This document shows, in pieces, positions 40,701 to 47,955 of a stretch of 51,828 nt of DNA. Origin of the DNA: a virus; IMG/VR virus record IMGVR_UViG_3300031578_000049, positions 1 through 51,828 of that record, one strand, 5' to 3'. Position 1 is the stretch's first letter; every line of letters starts with the position of its first letter. The notes below the pieces were generated by a model, which worked only from the letters and a program-made list of their open reading frames with translations, was not told where the DNA came from and ran no database searches. Position numbers and translations under genes: made by a program.

Positions 40701-41479
40701 TATTTGTAATCCTCGCATATTGTTCGATAGTCATTCTCAAAGCAGTGCATCGACACACAGTGAAACACGAACATTCCCGGCTTGATGCCTTCCCATCCGG
40801 GTTGAACACGTAGACAATCCATCATGTATATCTGCAGTCTCAGAGAAAGATAGAGGTCATCGCGAAAGTGCCGCGTAAAATCGCAAGACCTTATATAATA
40901 GGTCATGTGCAAATAGCCGTGTCGATGCAGGAAGTGATAGCCCAGGGTACAGGGTACTCTCTCCCCATGGACTACTCCCGTATCTTCAGGGAACCAGATA
41001 GGAAGGTAAGCTTGTCGAGTCTCTGGGTTGTTCGTCAAGTGCTCAACGACATCTGATAGCTCACCCGGCGCAAATCTTATTCCCTCAGGCCCGTCATGTT
41101 CTCCTGCATTTTTTGGCCAATATCGTTCCATGTAGGTATGAGAAAACTGACTTCCCTTTGTGCGGAATTTGTCAGCAGATAGCGCATAGGGCCAATTTCG
41201 CCATTGAACGCCAGGGTTGAGAGGGAGTCCGCCAACTCGTTCTTCGAAGTGATCGTCTGCCCAAGGAAGATTCGGTTGTATATCTTCCTGATAGGAATTG
41301 TGGTCTTCATCATTTAGTTGCACCGTGAATGAGGTGTTGAATAATTCGCGCATCTTCATCTCGGGTTTGTCCGAGACGTCAATGCTCTGCCAACGCTTTC
41401 CATCGACAACATAACCGACTCGCACTAGCGATCTGCCAACGTCGTTGATGGCATCTCTGAATCTAGCGTACATTTTCAC
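40700..41479 (-). CDS. Thymidylate-synthase-superfamily enzyme, dCMP-hydroxymethylase-like
   Basis: 259 aa. The TS fold is recognisable along the chain: NPGVQWRNWPYALS, a YMERYWP counterpart of the GPVYG-x-x-WR region, NNPETRQAYLPIWFPED, catalytic VPC (Cys177), YIRSCD (Arg197-Asp200), and a C-terminal SMHCFEND counterpart of GD-x-H-x-Y. From Cys177 to Arg197 is 20 residues and from Arg197 to Asp208 is 11, exactly as Cys146, Arg166 and Asn177 in E. coli ThyA. Position 208 is Asp, not Asn. In T4 dCMP hydroxymethylase the same Asn-to-Asp change sets dCMP use. The product may therefore be hydroxymethyl-dCMP or another 5-substituted dCMP. Its four-base overlap couples it to the second TS-fold gene. 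Confidence 0.75.
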   Translation of the reverse strand: MKMYARFRDAINDVGRSLVRVGYVVDGKRWQSIDVSDKPEMKMRELFNTSFTVQLNDEDHNSYQEDIQPNLPWADDHFEERVGGLPLNPGVQWRNWPYALSADKFRTKGSQFSHTYMERYWPKNAGEHDGPEGIRFAPGELSDVVEHLTNNPETRQAYLPIWFPEDTGVVHGERVPCTLGYHFLHRHGYLHMTYYIRSCDFTRHFRDDLYLSLRLQIYMMDCLRVQPGWEGIKPGMFVFHCVSMHCFENDYRTICEDYK

Positions 41480-42306
41480 TTGCGCTTGCTCCTCGGCGTG
41501 TAGTCCTCTTTACTATTATAATGAATCTTCGGCAACGGTTTACCGAATTTCAAATGTTTCTTCTCCAAATACTTCTTTATTCTCTTCATGTCGAGATTAG
41601 CCCACGCGAACTTGTGTTGAACATTCTCTGGGGAGAAAGGGAAGTGCTGATCCTCCCTATAAGCAGACCGCAGAAAAAATCTAGTTCCTCCGGTGAACAG
41701 CTTTTTATCATGCTCCCAAAGATAGTCGAGGAACTCAACAGGATCCCAATGTGCACAGAGAGTTGGGAAGAAAACTCCTGAGAGGTAAGCATTCGCAAAT
41801 CGAAATCGGAATAAGTCTGGACTGAGATCAAGTTCGTCCAAGATGTATTTGAGAAAGACGAGATCAGCTCCGAACTTTTGAATGACTTCTGTAGACCGAT
41901 ACTGGACTTCAACCGTCTCCATATCTTTCTTCCAGGAGATGATGAGGGACTGCATACAGTGACCCATACTCCTCTTATCTTTTTTGGCTCCTCGTAAAGA
42001 CATCGCAACCGAAGTGAACGATTGTCCCGCACGGTGATCGAGTAATACTCGAACTCTCTCAAGTTCGTCAGGATCAATATAATTCCGCTGAAGCTGTTTG
42101 AATTTGTTATTTCCATAGCCAAGGTCCTCATAACTGAGATCCGGTAACTCGGGAATCGTCCAAGTGATATCTTGAACAATCTTCCTCACACCAGAATAAA
42201 GAAACGCTTCCTTCTCGATGCACGCTTTGATCAATCCTTGTGGCCAGTAACTCACAGGTAGCCACTGTACTTGTCGAGAATCACAAGATGATTCGGTCCA
42301 ATCCAT
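41476..42306 (-). CDS. Divergent thymidylate-synthase-fold paralogue
   Basis: 276 aa if started at the ATG at 42306; a GTG at 42255 overlapping the previous TGA (GTGA) is an alternative, since neither has an ideal ribosome binding site. SMGHC (Cys117) is followed 20 residues later by YRSTE (Arg137-Glu140) and 11 after that by Asp148 in FGADLVFL, the same spacing as in the neighbouring TS-like gene and in ThyA. Upstream, TSVAMSLRG resembles the Arg-containing strand before the catalytic Cys; downstream, FRFANAYLSGVFFPTL may be the nucleotide-closing strand. It may form a heterodimer with its neighbour or act on a related base. Confidence 0.6.
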   Translation of the reverse strand: MDWTESSCDSRQVQWLPVSYWPQGLIKACIEKEAFLYSGVRKIVQDITWTIPELPDLSYEDLGYGNNKFKQLQRNYIDPDELERVRVLLDHRAGQSFTSVAMSLRGAKKDKRSMGHCMQSLIISWKKDMETVEVQYRSTEVIQKFGADLVFLKYILDELDLSPDLFRFRFANAYLSGVFFPTLCAHWDPVEFLDYLWEHDKKLFTGGTRFFLRSAYREDQHFPFSPENVQHKFAWANLDMKRIKKYLEKKHLKFGKPLPKIHYNSKEDYTPRSKRK

Positions 42307-42680
42307 CCTTTAGGTTTCACCAAGTCGAAGGGCATGTCAGGTCGCTTCTTGTTGGCGCCTACTTCCTTCATCAGATTCGCTCGATGAACTTCATCCCAAT
42401 GCCATTTCCAACGAAGGCCCATCATCACAGCCGTTCCTTTCGCCACGACTACCAGATCAACCAAGGCGTCTATCTGTTCGAGATAGTCTCCATTCTCAAC
42501 AGCCCTTCTGAATTCATCAAGTTCCTCCTGAAGAAAATCAGCTCGAGCCAGCAACGTAGCTTTGTCACACACAGAGGGTTTCAACTTGACGTTACTCCAG
42601 AATTTGTCGTGCATCTGAGCGATGTCAACAGTTTCGGAATCTTTGAAGTATCTTTCAAACGTAGTTCTATCAGTACTCAT
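42252..42680 (-). CDS. MazG-like all-alpha NTP pyrophosphohydrolase
   Basis: 142 aa, ATGA overlap with the kinase gene, AAAGGGG upstream. The helices carry FLQEELDEF and QIDALVDLVVVAKGTA, the EExxE and later Asp pattern of MazG/dUTPase/PRA-PH enzymes, and DEVHRANLMKEVG, a family signature after the last core helix. It probably hydrolyses a dNTP to dNMP and pyrophosphate. In a modified-base scheme it would remove dCTP or dTTP and supply the dNMP for the TS-fold enzymes. The substrate is not visible from sequence. Confidence 0.78.
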   Translation of the reverse strand: MSTDRTTFERYFKDSETVDIAQMHDKFWSNVKLKPSVCDKATLLARADFLQEELDEFRRAVENGDYLEQIDALVDLVVVAKGTAVMMGLRWKWHWDEVHRANLMKEVGANKKRPDMPFDLVKPKGWIGPNHLVILDKYSGYL

Positions 42681-43198
42681 TGCGGTGTCCCCTTTCGGAT
42701 GAATGCCTTGATTGAATCCAGAACCAGCTGAGGTGGTCCGGTGTAGTCATAGCGTTTGATGTAAACGCCTTCCTTTTCGAGAGAGCCCATAAGATCGTCA
42801 TAGGCCTTGATAATTTGTCGATGGTTCAGAACGACTCCATCCATCTGCACTTCCCTTCTAACCCCGGCAGCCAGAGCTTGATAGTTAGGTCGGCAATGAA
42901 TGATCATTGTATCTTTGAACCAACGGGCTAGCTGCTCTATTGACAAGGCATGCATACACTTGCCACGGATGATAGGCCCGTAGACGTATTCTGATAGAAC
43001 AGGGTTTCTGTCTGTGATGATTGGTAAAGATGAATCTCGGAGAGTGGTTAGAGTTCCAATAACATTAGCTAACTGTCCGAGAGTATGGGGAGGACCATTG
43101 GATCTTAAGAGAAGCAGGTACTCGTCAATGTCCTTTCTTATTCTTGTGGCCAGAGATGTCTTACCAGAGCCATCTGCGCCTTCGAGTATCACTAACAT
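42677..43198 (-). CDS. Thymidylate/deoxynucleoside monophosphate kinase
   Basis: 173 aa from the ATG at 43198 (GGGAGA ten bases upstream); longer in-frame starts run into the divergent promoter region. P-loop GADGSGKT (residues 7-14) opens the protein, TDRNPVLSEYVYGP is the DR-type substrate motif of thymidylate kinases, and a basic lid region (GVRREV) follows. It phosphorylates dNMP to dNDP with ATP. It is the first gene of the leftward operon and would activate the product of the TS-fold enzymes. Confidence 0.8.
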   Translation of the reverse strand: MLVILEGADGSGKTSLATRIRKDIDEYLLLLRSNGPPHTLGQLANVIGTLTTLRDSSLPIITDRNPVLSEYVYGPIIRGKCMHALSIEQLARWFKDTMIIHCRPNYQALAAGVRREVQMDGVVLNHRQIIKAYDDLMGSLEKEGVYIKRYDYTGPPQLVLDSIKAFIRKGTPQ

Positions 43199-43284
43199 TT
43201 TTTTATTTTCTCCCAGAATTTCCATGTTTTCGCAAAGTGGTTTATATTGCGAGATCCGTCCATTATAAATCGAAGGTTTCACAA
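43199..43284. promoter_or_regulatory. Divergent promoter/operator region
   Basis: Gap of 86 bases between the leftward kinase gene and the rightward HTH gene. A TATAAT lies on the minus strand at 43267-43262 with no good -35 box (TTTTCA or similar at 18 bases). On the plus strand TTTATATT near 43242 and ATTATAAA near 43262 form an imperfect inverted repeat, a possible operator for the HTH protein. Assigned by position and sequence only. Confidence 0.45.
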
Positions 43285-43551
43285 TTGAAAATCCAAAATT
43301 CACAGGTGTTTTACGGTGACGACGAGTACAATGTTGTGCCGCAAAAACACTTTCCTTATTTTACGCTGGCAGAAGCGGCAGAGAGACTCGACATTCGTAA
43401 GCAGAGGTTGAGTAGGATGTTGAGGATTCTTCAAGTTCCTATTCATAAGATTGGAACACTGGTTCTGCTGGATGATGAGGCTCTTAGTCGAATCAAAGCA
43501 GCGGTCAAACAACACGAGGTCAGGCGCGGAAGAAAACCAAATGTCGAATAA
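43285..43551 (+). CDS. Small HTH (MerR/excisionase-like) DNA-binding protein
   Basis: 88 aa from a TTG at 43285 with GAAGG eight bases upstream; there is no ATG in frame. YFTLAEAAERLDIRKQRLSR is a helix-turn-helix of the HTH_17/MerR N-terminal type, followed by a wing-like IHKIGTLVLLDDEALSRI. The C-terminal tail is basic (RRGRKPN). It is divergent from the replication operon and overlaps the primase start, so it may regulate one or both transcripts or assist origin recognition. Confidence 0.65.
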   Translation: MKIQNSQVFYGDDEYNVVPQKHFPYFTLAEAAERLDIRKQRLSRMLRILQVPIHKIGTLVLLDDEALSRIKAAVKQHEVRRGRKPNVE

Positions 43552-45658
43552 GAAATTGAACGGCTCGCTCAACAGCGAGAAGATTGCCACGGAATGGTTA
43601 GAGCTTGGCATTAGAACCGTACCTCTATGGCCTGGCCAGAAAAAGCCGCGTGGATCCTCGTGGCAGAAAGTACGAGTTACAGAAGCCAATGTCGGAGACT
43701 ATTTCAAGCCTGGCGATAATATCGGCGGACTATGGGGAAGTCCTAGTGGTTGGATAGTCGATGTTGATCTTGATGATGAAGATGCCGCTGACCTGGCTAC
43801 TCATCTGCTGCCTACGACTTTTACATATGGCCGGCAATCACGTCCACAAACTCATTTCCTTTATTATTGTAAGGGAGCGAAGACGCACAAGTGGATGGAC
43901 GATAAGAAGCGAGCCATCGTTGAGCTCCGGTCTACTGGATCTCAGACAGTACTGCCGCCTTCAATTCATCCTGACAACGAGCGATACATTACTGATGATC
44001 GCAATGACGATAGCTTCACGGCAGTTCCACGTCTGAAGTTGGTGAAGTATCTGAACGAGATAGCCGCTGGTACTCTCTTCCTTCGCAATTATCCTGAAGG
44101 CGGTTCACGTCATGACTACGTTCACGCTCTGACTGGCGCCTTACTCTGGTCGAAGTGGGAGCCAGAAGAAGCACGACGATTCGCACGAGCTATCGTGAAT
44201 GCGGCACGTCACATGGATGACGATCTTAAGCAGCGCTTCCGCACGATTGAGAACACCATCGAACATCACAAGCAGGGCCATCGCATCATGGGATGGAAGA
44301 CGCTGAAGGAATGGATCAACCCGAAAGAGATCCAACTGATGCGTACCTGGCTCGAGAATAAAGATCACGCTGAACCTGCGCCGAAGATGGAAGAGATGAA
44401 CGCCTATACTTCTGTTGGACGTGTTCCGAAGTTCGACATCGAGTTAGGCAAGGTTCCTGGACTCGTAGGCGAGTTGGTCAAATGGTCGGCTCAACAAACA
44501 TATCTGGCTCAACCATCGTTTGATCTAGCCGTTGGTCTTATGTGTACCGCTCTCGTCTCCTGCAATCATTATGAAGTGGACAACTGGCATACACCACTGC
44601 AGCCCTACTTCATGTTACTGGCTCCGACTGCTGCGGGTAAAGGTTCAACGCTTCATCGAGTATTTGAGTTCGCTACACAGATTGGATTAGATCAACACCT
44701 CTACCAAGGTTTCCAATCGTACCACGCGCTGATGGATGAACTTTCTGAGGCGCCGAACATGGCGTGCTGGTTGTGGGATGAAGCGGCTCGACATCTGCAG
44801 TCTGCACGCAGTACCGGAAGCCAGGACTTCCAAATTCTGTCGCACCTTATATCGCTATATGGCCAAGCCAATCAGCTCGTACCGGGGCAACCAGGACGTA
44901 AGAACCCGATACCCGCATTGAACAACCCCTTTCTCACGCTCTTCGCCACGGCCCAACCTGCGGCGCTCGTGGAGGCCATATCAACTGCCGACATCGCTAC
45001 CGGGTTCATCAATCGGTTCATGCTGTTCGATGCGGGAGATGATACTCCTCGGCGCAACCAACGACGAGAACGGATCTTCCCAGCTGCGATCAAGCGAACT
45101 GCTAAGGCGATCAAGTCCCACGAGCCTCGAGGTGGCCGCACAGTCATCCGGTTCTCTAACGTGGAAGCCTTCACGATGTTCGATGACTTCGCTGAGGCGG
45201 CACGTCAGAAACTCAAGGGGGATGACGCTAACTCGGTATGGGGACGAGCGAACCAGAACGCGCTGATTGCTGCGGGTATAGTAGCGGTAGGGATAGACGC
45301 GAAAAGGCCTAAGATCACGCCTGAGATCGCCTCGTGGGCTATACAGCTGACTACCTGGTCTATCGAATCCTGGTTAGTCCGTATCGAAGAACTCACTAGC
45401 GGATCCTTCCGCGAGAAGTACTCCAAGAAAGTGGAGTCGATCATCCGCAACCCGAAGGCTCTCATCTCGAAGAAGACTCGCGCCAAACAGAGGTCCTACC
45501 TCGAGAAGGGCATGGTGCCCAAGTCCGTTCTGACTATGAAATGCCGCTCACTGAATTCACGTGAGATCGAAGACATACTCGAACAGCTGTTAGTCATCGG
45601 TCTGATTGGACAGAGCGAACTCGATGACGGTACTACCTGCTACTGGGCCAAACGATAA
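43541..45658 (+). CDS. Primase-polymerase (AEP) fused to a DUF3987-type helicase
   Basis: 705 aa from the ATG at 43541. N-terminal prim-pol: LWGSPSGWIVDVDLDDED (Asp74, Asp76), QTHFLYY (His105) and IVELRS (Glu128), then TGSQTVLPPSIHPD. C-terminal ATPase: Walker A APTAAGKGS (Lys367), Walker B-like CWLWDEAA near 411, and LFATAQPAALVEAI with GFINRFMLF near the arginine-finger region, as in DUF3987/D5-like helicases. It makes primers and unwinds the fork. Convergent with the small-gene region, separated by a hairpin terminator. Confidence 0.85.
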   Translation: MSNKKLNGSLNSEKIATEWLELGIRTVPLWPGQKKPRGSSWQKVRVTEANVGDYFKPGDNIGGLWGSPSGWIVDVDLDDEDAADLATHLLPTTFTYGRQSRPQTHFLYYCKGAKTHKWMDDKKRAIVELRSTGSQTVLPPSIHPDNERYITDDRNDDSFTAVPRLKLVKYLNEIAAGTLFLRNYPEGGSRHDYVHALTGALLWSKWEPEEARRFARAIVNAARHMDDDLKQRFRTIENTIEHHKQGHRIMGWKTLKEWINPKEIQLMRTWLENKDHAEPAPKMEEMNAYTSVGRVPKFDIELGKVPGLVGELVKWSAQQTYLAQPSFDLAVGLMCTALVSCNHYEVDNWHTPLQPYFMLLAPTAAGKGSTLHRVFEFATQIGLDQHLYQGFQSYHALMDELSEAPNMACWLWDEAARHLQSARSTGSQDFQILSHLISLYGQANQLVPGQPGRKNPIPALNNPFLTLFATAQPAALVEAISTADIATGFINRFMLFDAGDDTPRRNQRRERIFPAAIKRTAKAIKSHEPRGGRTVIRFSNVEAFTMFDDFAEAARQKLKGDDANSVWGRANQNALIAAGIVAVGIDAKRPKITPEIASWAIQLTTWSIESWLVRIEELTSGSFREKYSKKVESIIRNPKALISKKTRAKQRSYLEKGMVPKSVLTMKCRSLNSREIEDILEQLLVIGLIGQSELDDGTTCYWAKR

Positions 45659-45671
45659 CTCCACACAAAAG

Positions 45672-45696
45672 AAAGCTCGCACGAAGCGAGCCTTCT
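45672..45696. terminator. Bidirectional hairpin terminator
   Basis: GCTCGC, loop ACGAA, GCGAGC, flanked by A-rich and T-rich sequence (GAAA on one side, CCTTCT on the other), so it can end transcripts from either side. On the minus strand it is followed by TTTCTTTTG, the better T tract. It lies between the primase stop and the leftward small gene. Confidence 0.75.
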
Positions 45697-45701
45697 CCCT
45701 A

Positions 45702-45719
45702 ACTGTCAGCGCAGACAGT
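45702..45719. terminator. Second short hairpin
   Basis: ACTGTC, loop AGCGCA, GACAGT, a perfect six-pair stem right after the previous hairpin. No T tract follows, so it may protect or pause transcripts instead of ending them. Confidence 0.5.
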
Positions 45720-45725
45720 CAGTAA

Positions 45726-45935
45726 CTACTCGGGATACTTGTAGCAGTTCAATCCGAGAGTGAACGACATATCCTTCTCGCCAGCCATCTTCTTGTTGCC
45801 TTCGGTACTGGCGATGCGCACGGTCTTCTCTGACTTCGACAACCCAAACTCCTGGTTGAGGTCAATCTCGATCACGAGCTTGTTGCCTTTCACTACTTCG
45901 TATTTGATGTTGGTTCCGATCTCTTTCTTAGCCAT
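45726..45935 (-). CDS. Small conserved protein (MAKKEIGTxIKYEV family)
   Basis: 69 aa from the ATG at 45935, with GGAGGAAATACCA as an excellent ribosome binding site. The sequence (EIGTNIKYEVVKGNKLVIEI, DLNQEFGLSKSEKTVRIAST) matches a family of short beta-rich phage and bacterial proteins of unknown function; the core is probably a small barrel or sheet. The same frame is open upstream and would give a longer form with a signal peptide. Confidence 0.72.
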   Translation of the reverse strand: MAKKEIGTNIKYEVVKGNKLVIEIDLNQEFGLSKSEKTVRIASTEGNKKMAGEKDMSFTLGLNCYKYPE

Positions 45936-46034
45936 TGGTATTTCCTCCAGTTGAAAAGCGGCGTTGGCAACGCACTGGATCATAAGACACAGCACGATGA
46001 AAACTCCGAGTAAGTAAACGACTTGACGTCTCAT
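45726..46034 (-). CDS. Longer, possibly exported form of the 69-aa protein
   Basis: 102 aa from the ATG at 46034, which overlaps the stop of the microprotein before it (ATGA). RRQVVYLLGVFIVLCLMIQC is a hydrophobic segment after two arginines, followed by VANA, a possible signal peptidase I site. It continues in frame into the 69-aa protein, and the bases coding its linker (QLEEIP) form the ribosome binding site of the short form. Alternatively only the short form is made and the upstream frame is chance; overlap chaining favours a real gene. Confidence 0.5.
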   Translation of the reverse strand: MRRQVVYLLGVFIVLCLMIQCVANAAFQLEEIPMAKKEIGTNIKYEVVKGNKLVIEIDLNQEFGLSKSEKTVRIASTEGNKKMAGEKDMSFTLGLNCYKYPE

Positions 46035-46108
46035 AGCAGCCACCCCAGAAGCCAGATGATAAGGCCGATGCGGATAGTCCACCAGAAGAACTCTTCTAGA
46101 ACTCTCAT
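46031..46108 (-). CDS. 25-residue transmembrane microprotein
   Basis: ATG at 46108 overlaps the TGA of the DUF2786 gene (ATGA), and its own TGA overlaps the next ATG. The product is MRVLEEFF followed by Trp/Ile/Leu-rich sequence (RIGLIIWLLGWLL), a single hydrophobic helix. Coupling at both ends and the strong hydrophobic pattern favour a real gene. Function unknown; a membrane-acting regulator or lysis-associated peptide is possible. Confidence 0.55.
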   Translation of the reverse strand: MRVLEEFFWWTIRIGLIIWLLGWLL

Positions 46109-46821
46109 TGGATTTGCGTGTTCAACGATACACGCCCTCCATACTGCTTGCCACGCGAGTAGGCGTCTCCACCCTGGTGACCTTTGCCGCCTCGTCCTGT
46201 TCGCAACGCAGGATGCAGCTGGCGTAGCATGACAGCGTTCTTCTCGCGCTCCGTATTGTAGTAGGATGCCAGGACTAGCCCTGTGCCCGGCTCAGCTGCC
46301 TTCTGCGACTCATCCGTTCCAGCAATGAGTTCCTCCACCCGTTCCTTGATGCGGTTAGCTGCGCCCCAACAGAACGTCCTCAGCCAGGAGTTCCCTTCCA
46401 TCTCGTCGCGCTTCTGCCGATTGCCCTCCTTAATGATCGACTTGACGATGAACTCAGCCATCAGCGCGGCAGTGATCGCATTCGAGTGCCGGCCAATGAA
46501 GTAGTGCTTGACGTTAGTCGCCTTCTTGTGTGACATGTAAATGTAGTGGCAGAAGAACAGGCGTCCCACGTTCATACAAACGTTGCGAGCCCAGGGCCTA
46601 CCGTAGAAGTGCGTGGTGTGCTCTTCACGTGGCTCGCCTGATGACTCCCGCTTTGCTTCGGTGTTGGCCGACTCGAGGTCTGCTAGGTCCAGGTTGTACT
46701 TAGCGAGAGTCGCGTGTGCCATTCTCATGGCGTTGTCGCGCTCGCCTTCGGTTGCTCCTGCGTTGTTCGCAAGGTTCAACATCTTCTGAACCCGCGACAG
46801 GATCTTCTTGTGGTCGTCCAT
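46105..46821 (-). CDS. DUF2786 domain protein
   Basis: 238 aa, start overlapping the previous TAA (TAATG). The N-terminal helices (ILSRVQKMLNLANN, then EGERDNAMRMAHATLAKYNL) are typical of DUF2786, and the central part (RPWARNVCMNVGRLFFCHYI, then FIGRHSNAITAALMAEFIV) fits the longer phage members with a second conserved region. C-terminal Gly/Arg-rich tail. Known in bacteria and phages, function not established. Confidence 0.75.
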   Translation of the reverse strand: MDDHKKILSRVQKMLNLANNAGATEGERDNAMRMAHATLAKYNLDLADLESANTEAKRESSGEPREEHTTHFYGRPWARNVCMNVGRLFFCHYIYMSHKKATNVKHYFIGRHSNAITAALMAEFIVKSIIKEGNRQKRDEMEGNSWLRTFCWGAANRIKERVEELIAGTDESQKAAEPGTGLVLASYYNTEREKNAVMLRQLHPALRTGRGGKGHQGGDAYSRGKQYGGRVSLNTQIQ

Positions 46822-47048
46822 TAGTAATTCTCCCTCACTGTCTTTGCAACTAAATCAAAAGCCATTTTGCGAGCGGCGCCATAGCGATCTCCGAGATTCT
46901 CGGGTTGATCGCAGAAAACTTCTCCAATTCGCTTACCATAGAATGTGACTTCATATCTATCCCATTGACCAGTTGAATCATTGATCACTGCCACATAAAC
47001 TGAAGGCGCAGGATGTCCCGTCTCTTTTCTGAATTGGTGACCGTCCAT
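46821..47048 (-). CDS. Small hypothetical protein
   Basis: 75 aa with GGAGG-type leader and TAATG overlap with the upstream stop. Alpha/beta pattern (PSVYVAVINDSTGQWDRYEV and AARKMAFDLVAKTVREN). No recognised family. Confidence 0.5.
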   Translation of the reverse strand: MDGHQFRKETGHPAPSVYVAVINDSTGQWDRYEVTFYGKRIGEVFCDQPENLGDRYGAARKMAFDLVAKTVRENY

Positions 47049-47329
47049 TAGTATCCCTCCATCATTCGTTCATCTCTGAGACCGTCTGCTCGGTCTTCCA
47101 GCATACAGGTATGACACTCGGTGCAGTACTCGTCCTCGTCTCCGACTTGAACGTCTCCGCAACCGCGACAGTAGAAGGCAGATTCTTCCTCCACGTCATC
47201 GCTGTTGCACTCGGGACAACGGGTGTCATACTCCGCTGGCTCCTCGAGCGTCTGATGGAATACGCAGACCGTCACGTCTTCCTCTGGCATAGCATGAGCC
47301 GAACAGTTGTTACATTTGAAGGTGCTCAT
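47048..47329 (-). CDS. Multi-CxxC zinc-ribbon-like protein
   Basis: 93 aa. Four CxxC pairs (CNNC, CPEC, CRGC, CTEC) with a further Cys in HTCML suggest two zinc ribbons or knuckles. Acidic overall. ATGA overlap with the gene upstream and GGAGGAAGG leader. Probably a small nucleic-acid or protein-binding factor; family not identified. Confidence 0.62.
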   Translation of the reverse strand: MSTFKCNNCSAHAMPEEDVTVCVFHQTLEEPAEYDTRCPECNSDDVEEESAFYCRGCGDVQVGDEDEYCTECHTCMLEDRADGLRDERMMEGY

Positions 47330-47541
47330 TCGCCTTCCTCCAGTCCGAGGAGAAACTTCAACTTCTCCATGTGAATGGTGATGCAGGAATCGAACAGCTC
47401 AGGTTGATAGGTGAGCAGGTTCAACAGCTCCCCCTTCAACGTGGAAGGATTCTGCACGGCTTCCTTCAAGGCGCGGCCTCTCCGCTTGTCCTTTAGGTAG
47501 TACTGCCGTAGGGCGTGTTCCAAGATTGTGTGGTGACTCAT
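47326..47541 (-). CDS. Small helical hypothetical protein
   Basis: 71 aa, AGGAGACCTGAC leader, ATGA overlaps at both ends. Two or three helices with basic middle (YLKDKRRGRALKEAVQN) and a Leu-rich C-terminus. Unknown function. Confidence 0.5.
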   Translation of the reverse strand: MSHHTILEHALRQYYLKDKRRGRALKEAVQNPSTLKGELLNLLTYQPELFDSCITIHMEKLKFLLGLEEGE

Positions 47542-47891
47542 GTCAGGTCTCCTATTTTGTCGCCGTGATAAGGCATAGAGAAAGGACGATGGCCCACGGC
47601 ATACTGCCAGCAGGAGTCCTGGTCATACGGGTAGGTGTACATCCACAGCGTGCTGAGTTGCTCGTCCGGTATGTCGAACCGTTCAGCCACCATTCTGATG
47701 ATGCCGGTCTCGAGGTTCTCGTAGATCTTATCGTAAGCCGGGTCTGACCACTCGCCACCGTCGTAAGAACGGTCTGCTTCGTGGCACATCGAGATGTCGG
47801 CCATCGAATCGTTCATCAAACGATCACAGGCACGGCAGGCCCTCAGGACGTGAGGCGTTAAGTATGGATCTCTTTCTATCGTTGGTTTCAT
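47538..47891 (-). CDS. Hypothetical acidic protein
   Basis: 117 aa from the ATG at 47891 (GGAG six bases upstream); a start four codons earlier is less well placed. Contains LRACRACDRLMNDSMADISM and YPYDQDSCWQYAVGHRPF. Alpha-helical, acidic, rich in Tyr and Trp. No known family. Confidence 0.52.
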   Translation of the reverse strand: MKPTIERDPYLTPHVLRACRACDRLMNDSMADISMCHEADRSYDGGEWSDPAYDKIYENLETGIIRMVAERFDIPDEQLSTLWMYTYPYDQDSCWQYAVGHRPFSMPYHGDKIGDLT

Positions 47892-47924
47892 GGTGCGCTC
47901 CATGTGAGAGTGTGAGAAAGCAGA

Positions 47925-47944
47925 AAGGGGAGTTTCCTCCCCCT
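47925..47944 (-). terminator. Hairpin terminator for the second H1-like gene
   Basis: On the minus strand: GGGGAG, loop GAAA, CTCCCC, followed by TTTCTG. It lies just after the stop of the gene at 47956. Confidence 0.75.
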
Positions 47945-47955
47945 CCGCTATTCGA

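Noticed and set aside
41586-42179. 197-residue same-strand frame inside the second TS-like gene
   Set aside because: Out-of-frame product is Ser/Arg/Phe-rich with no motif, while the annotated frame has the TS active-site spacing.
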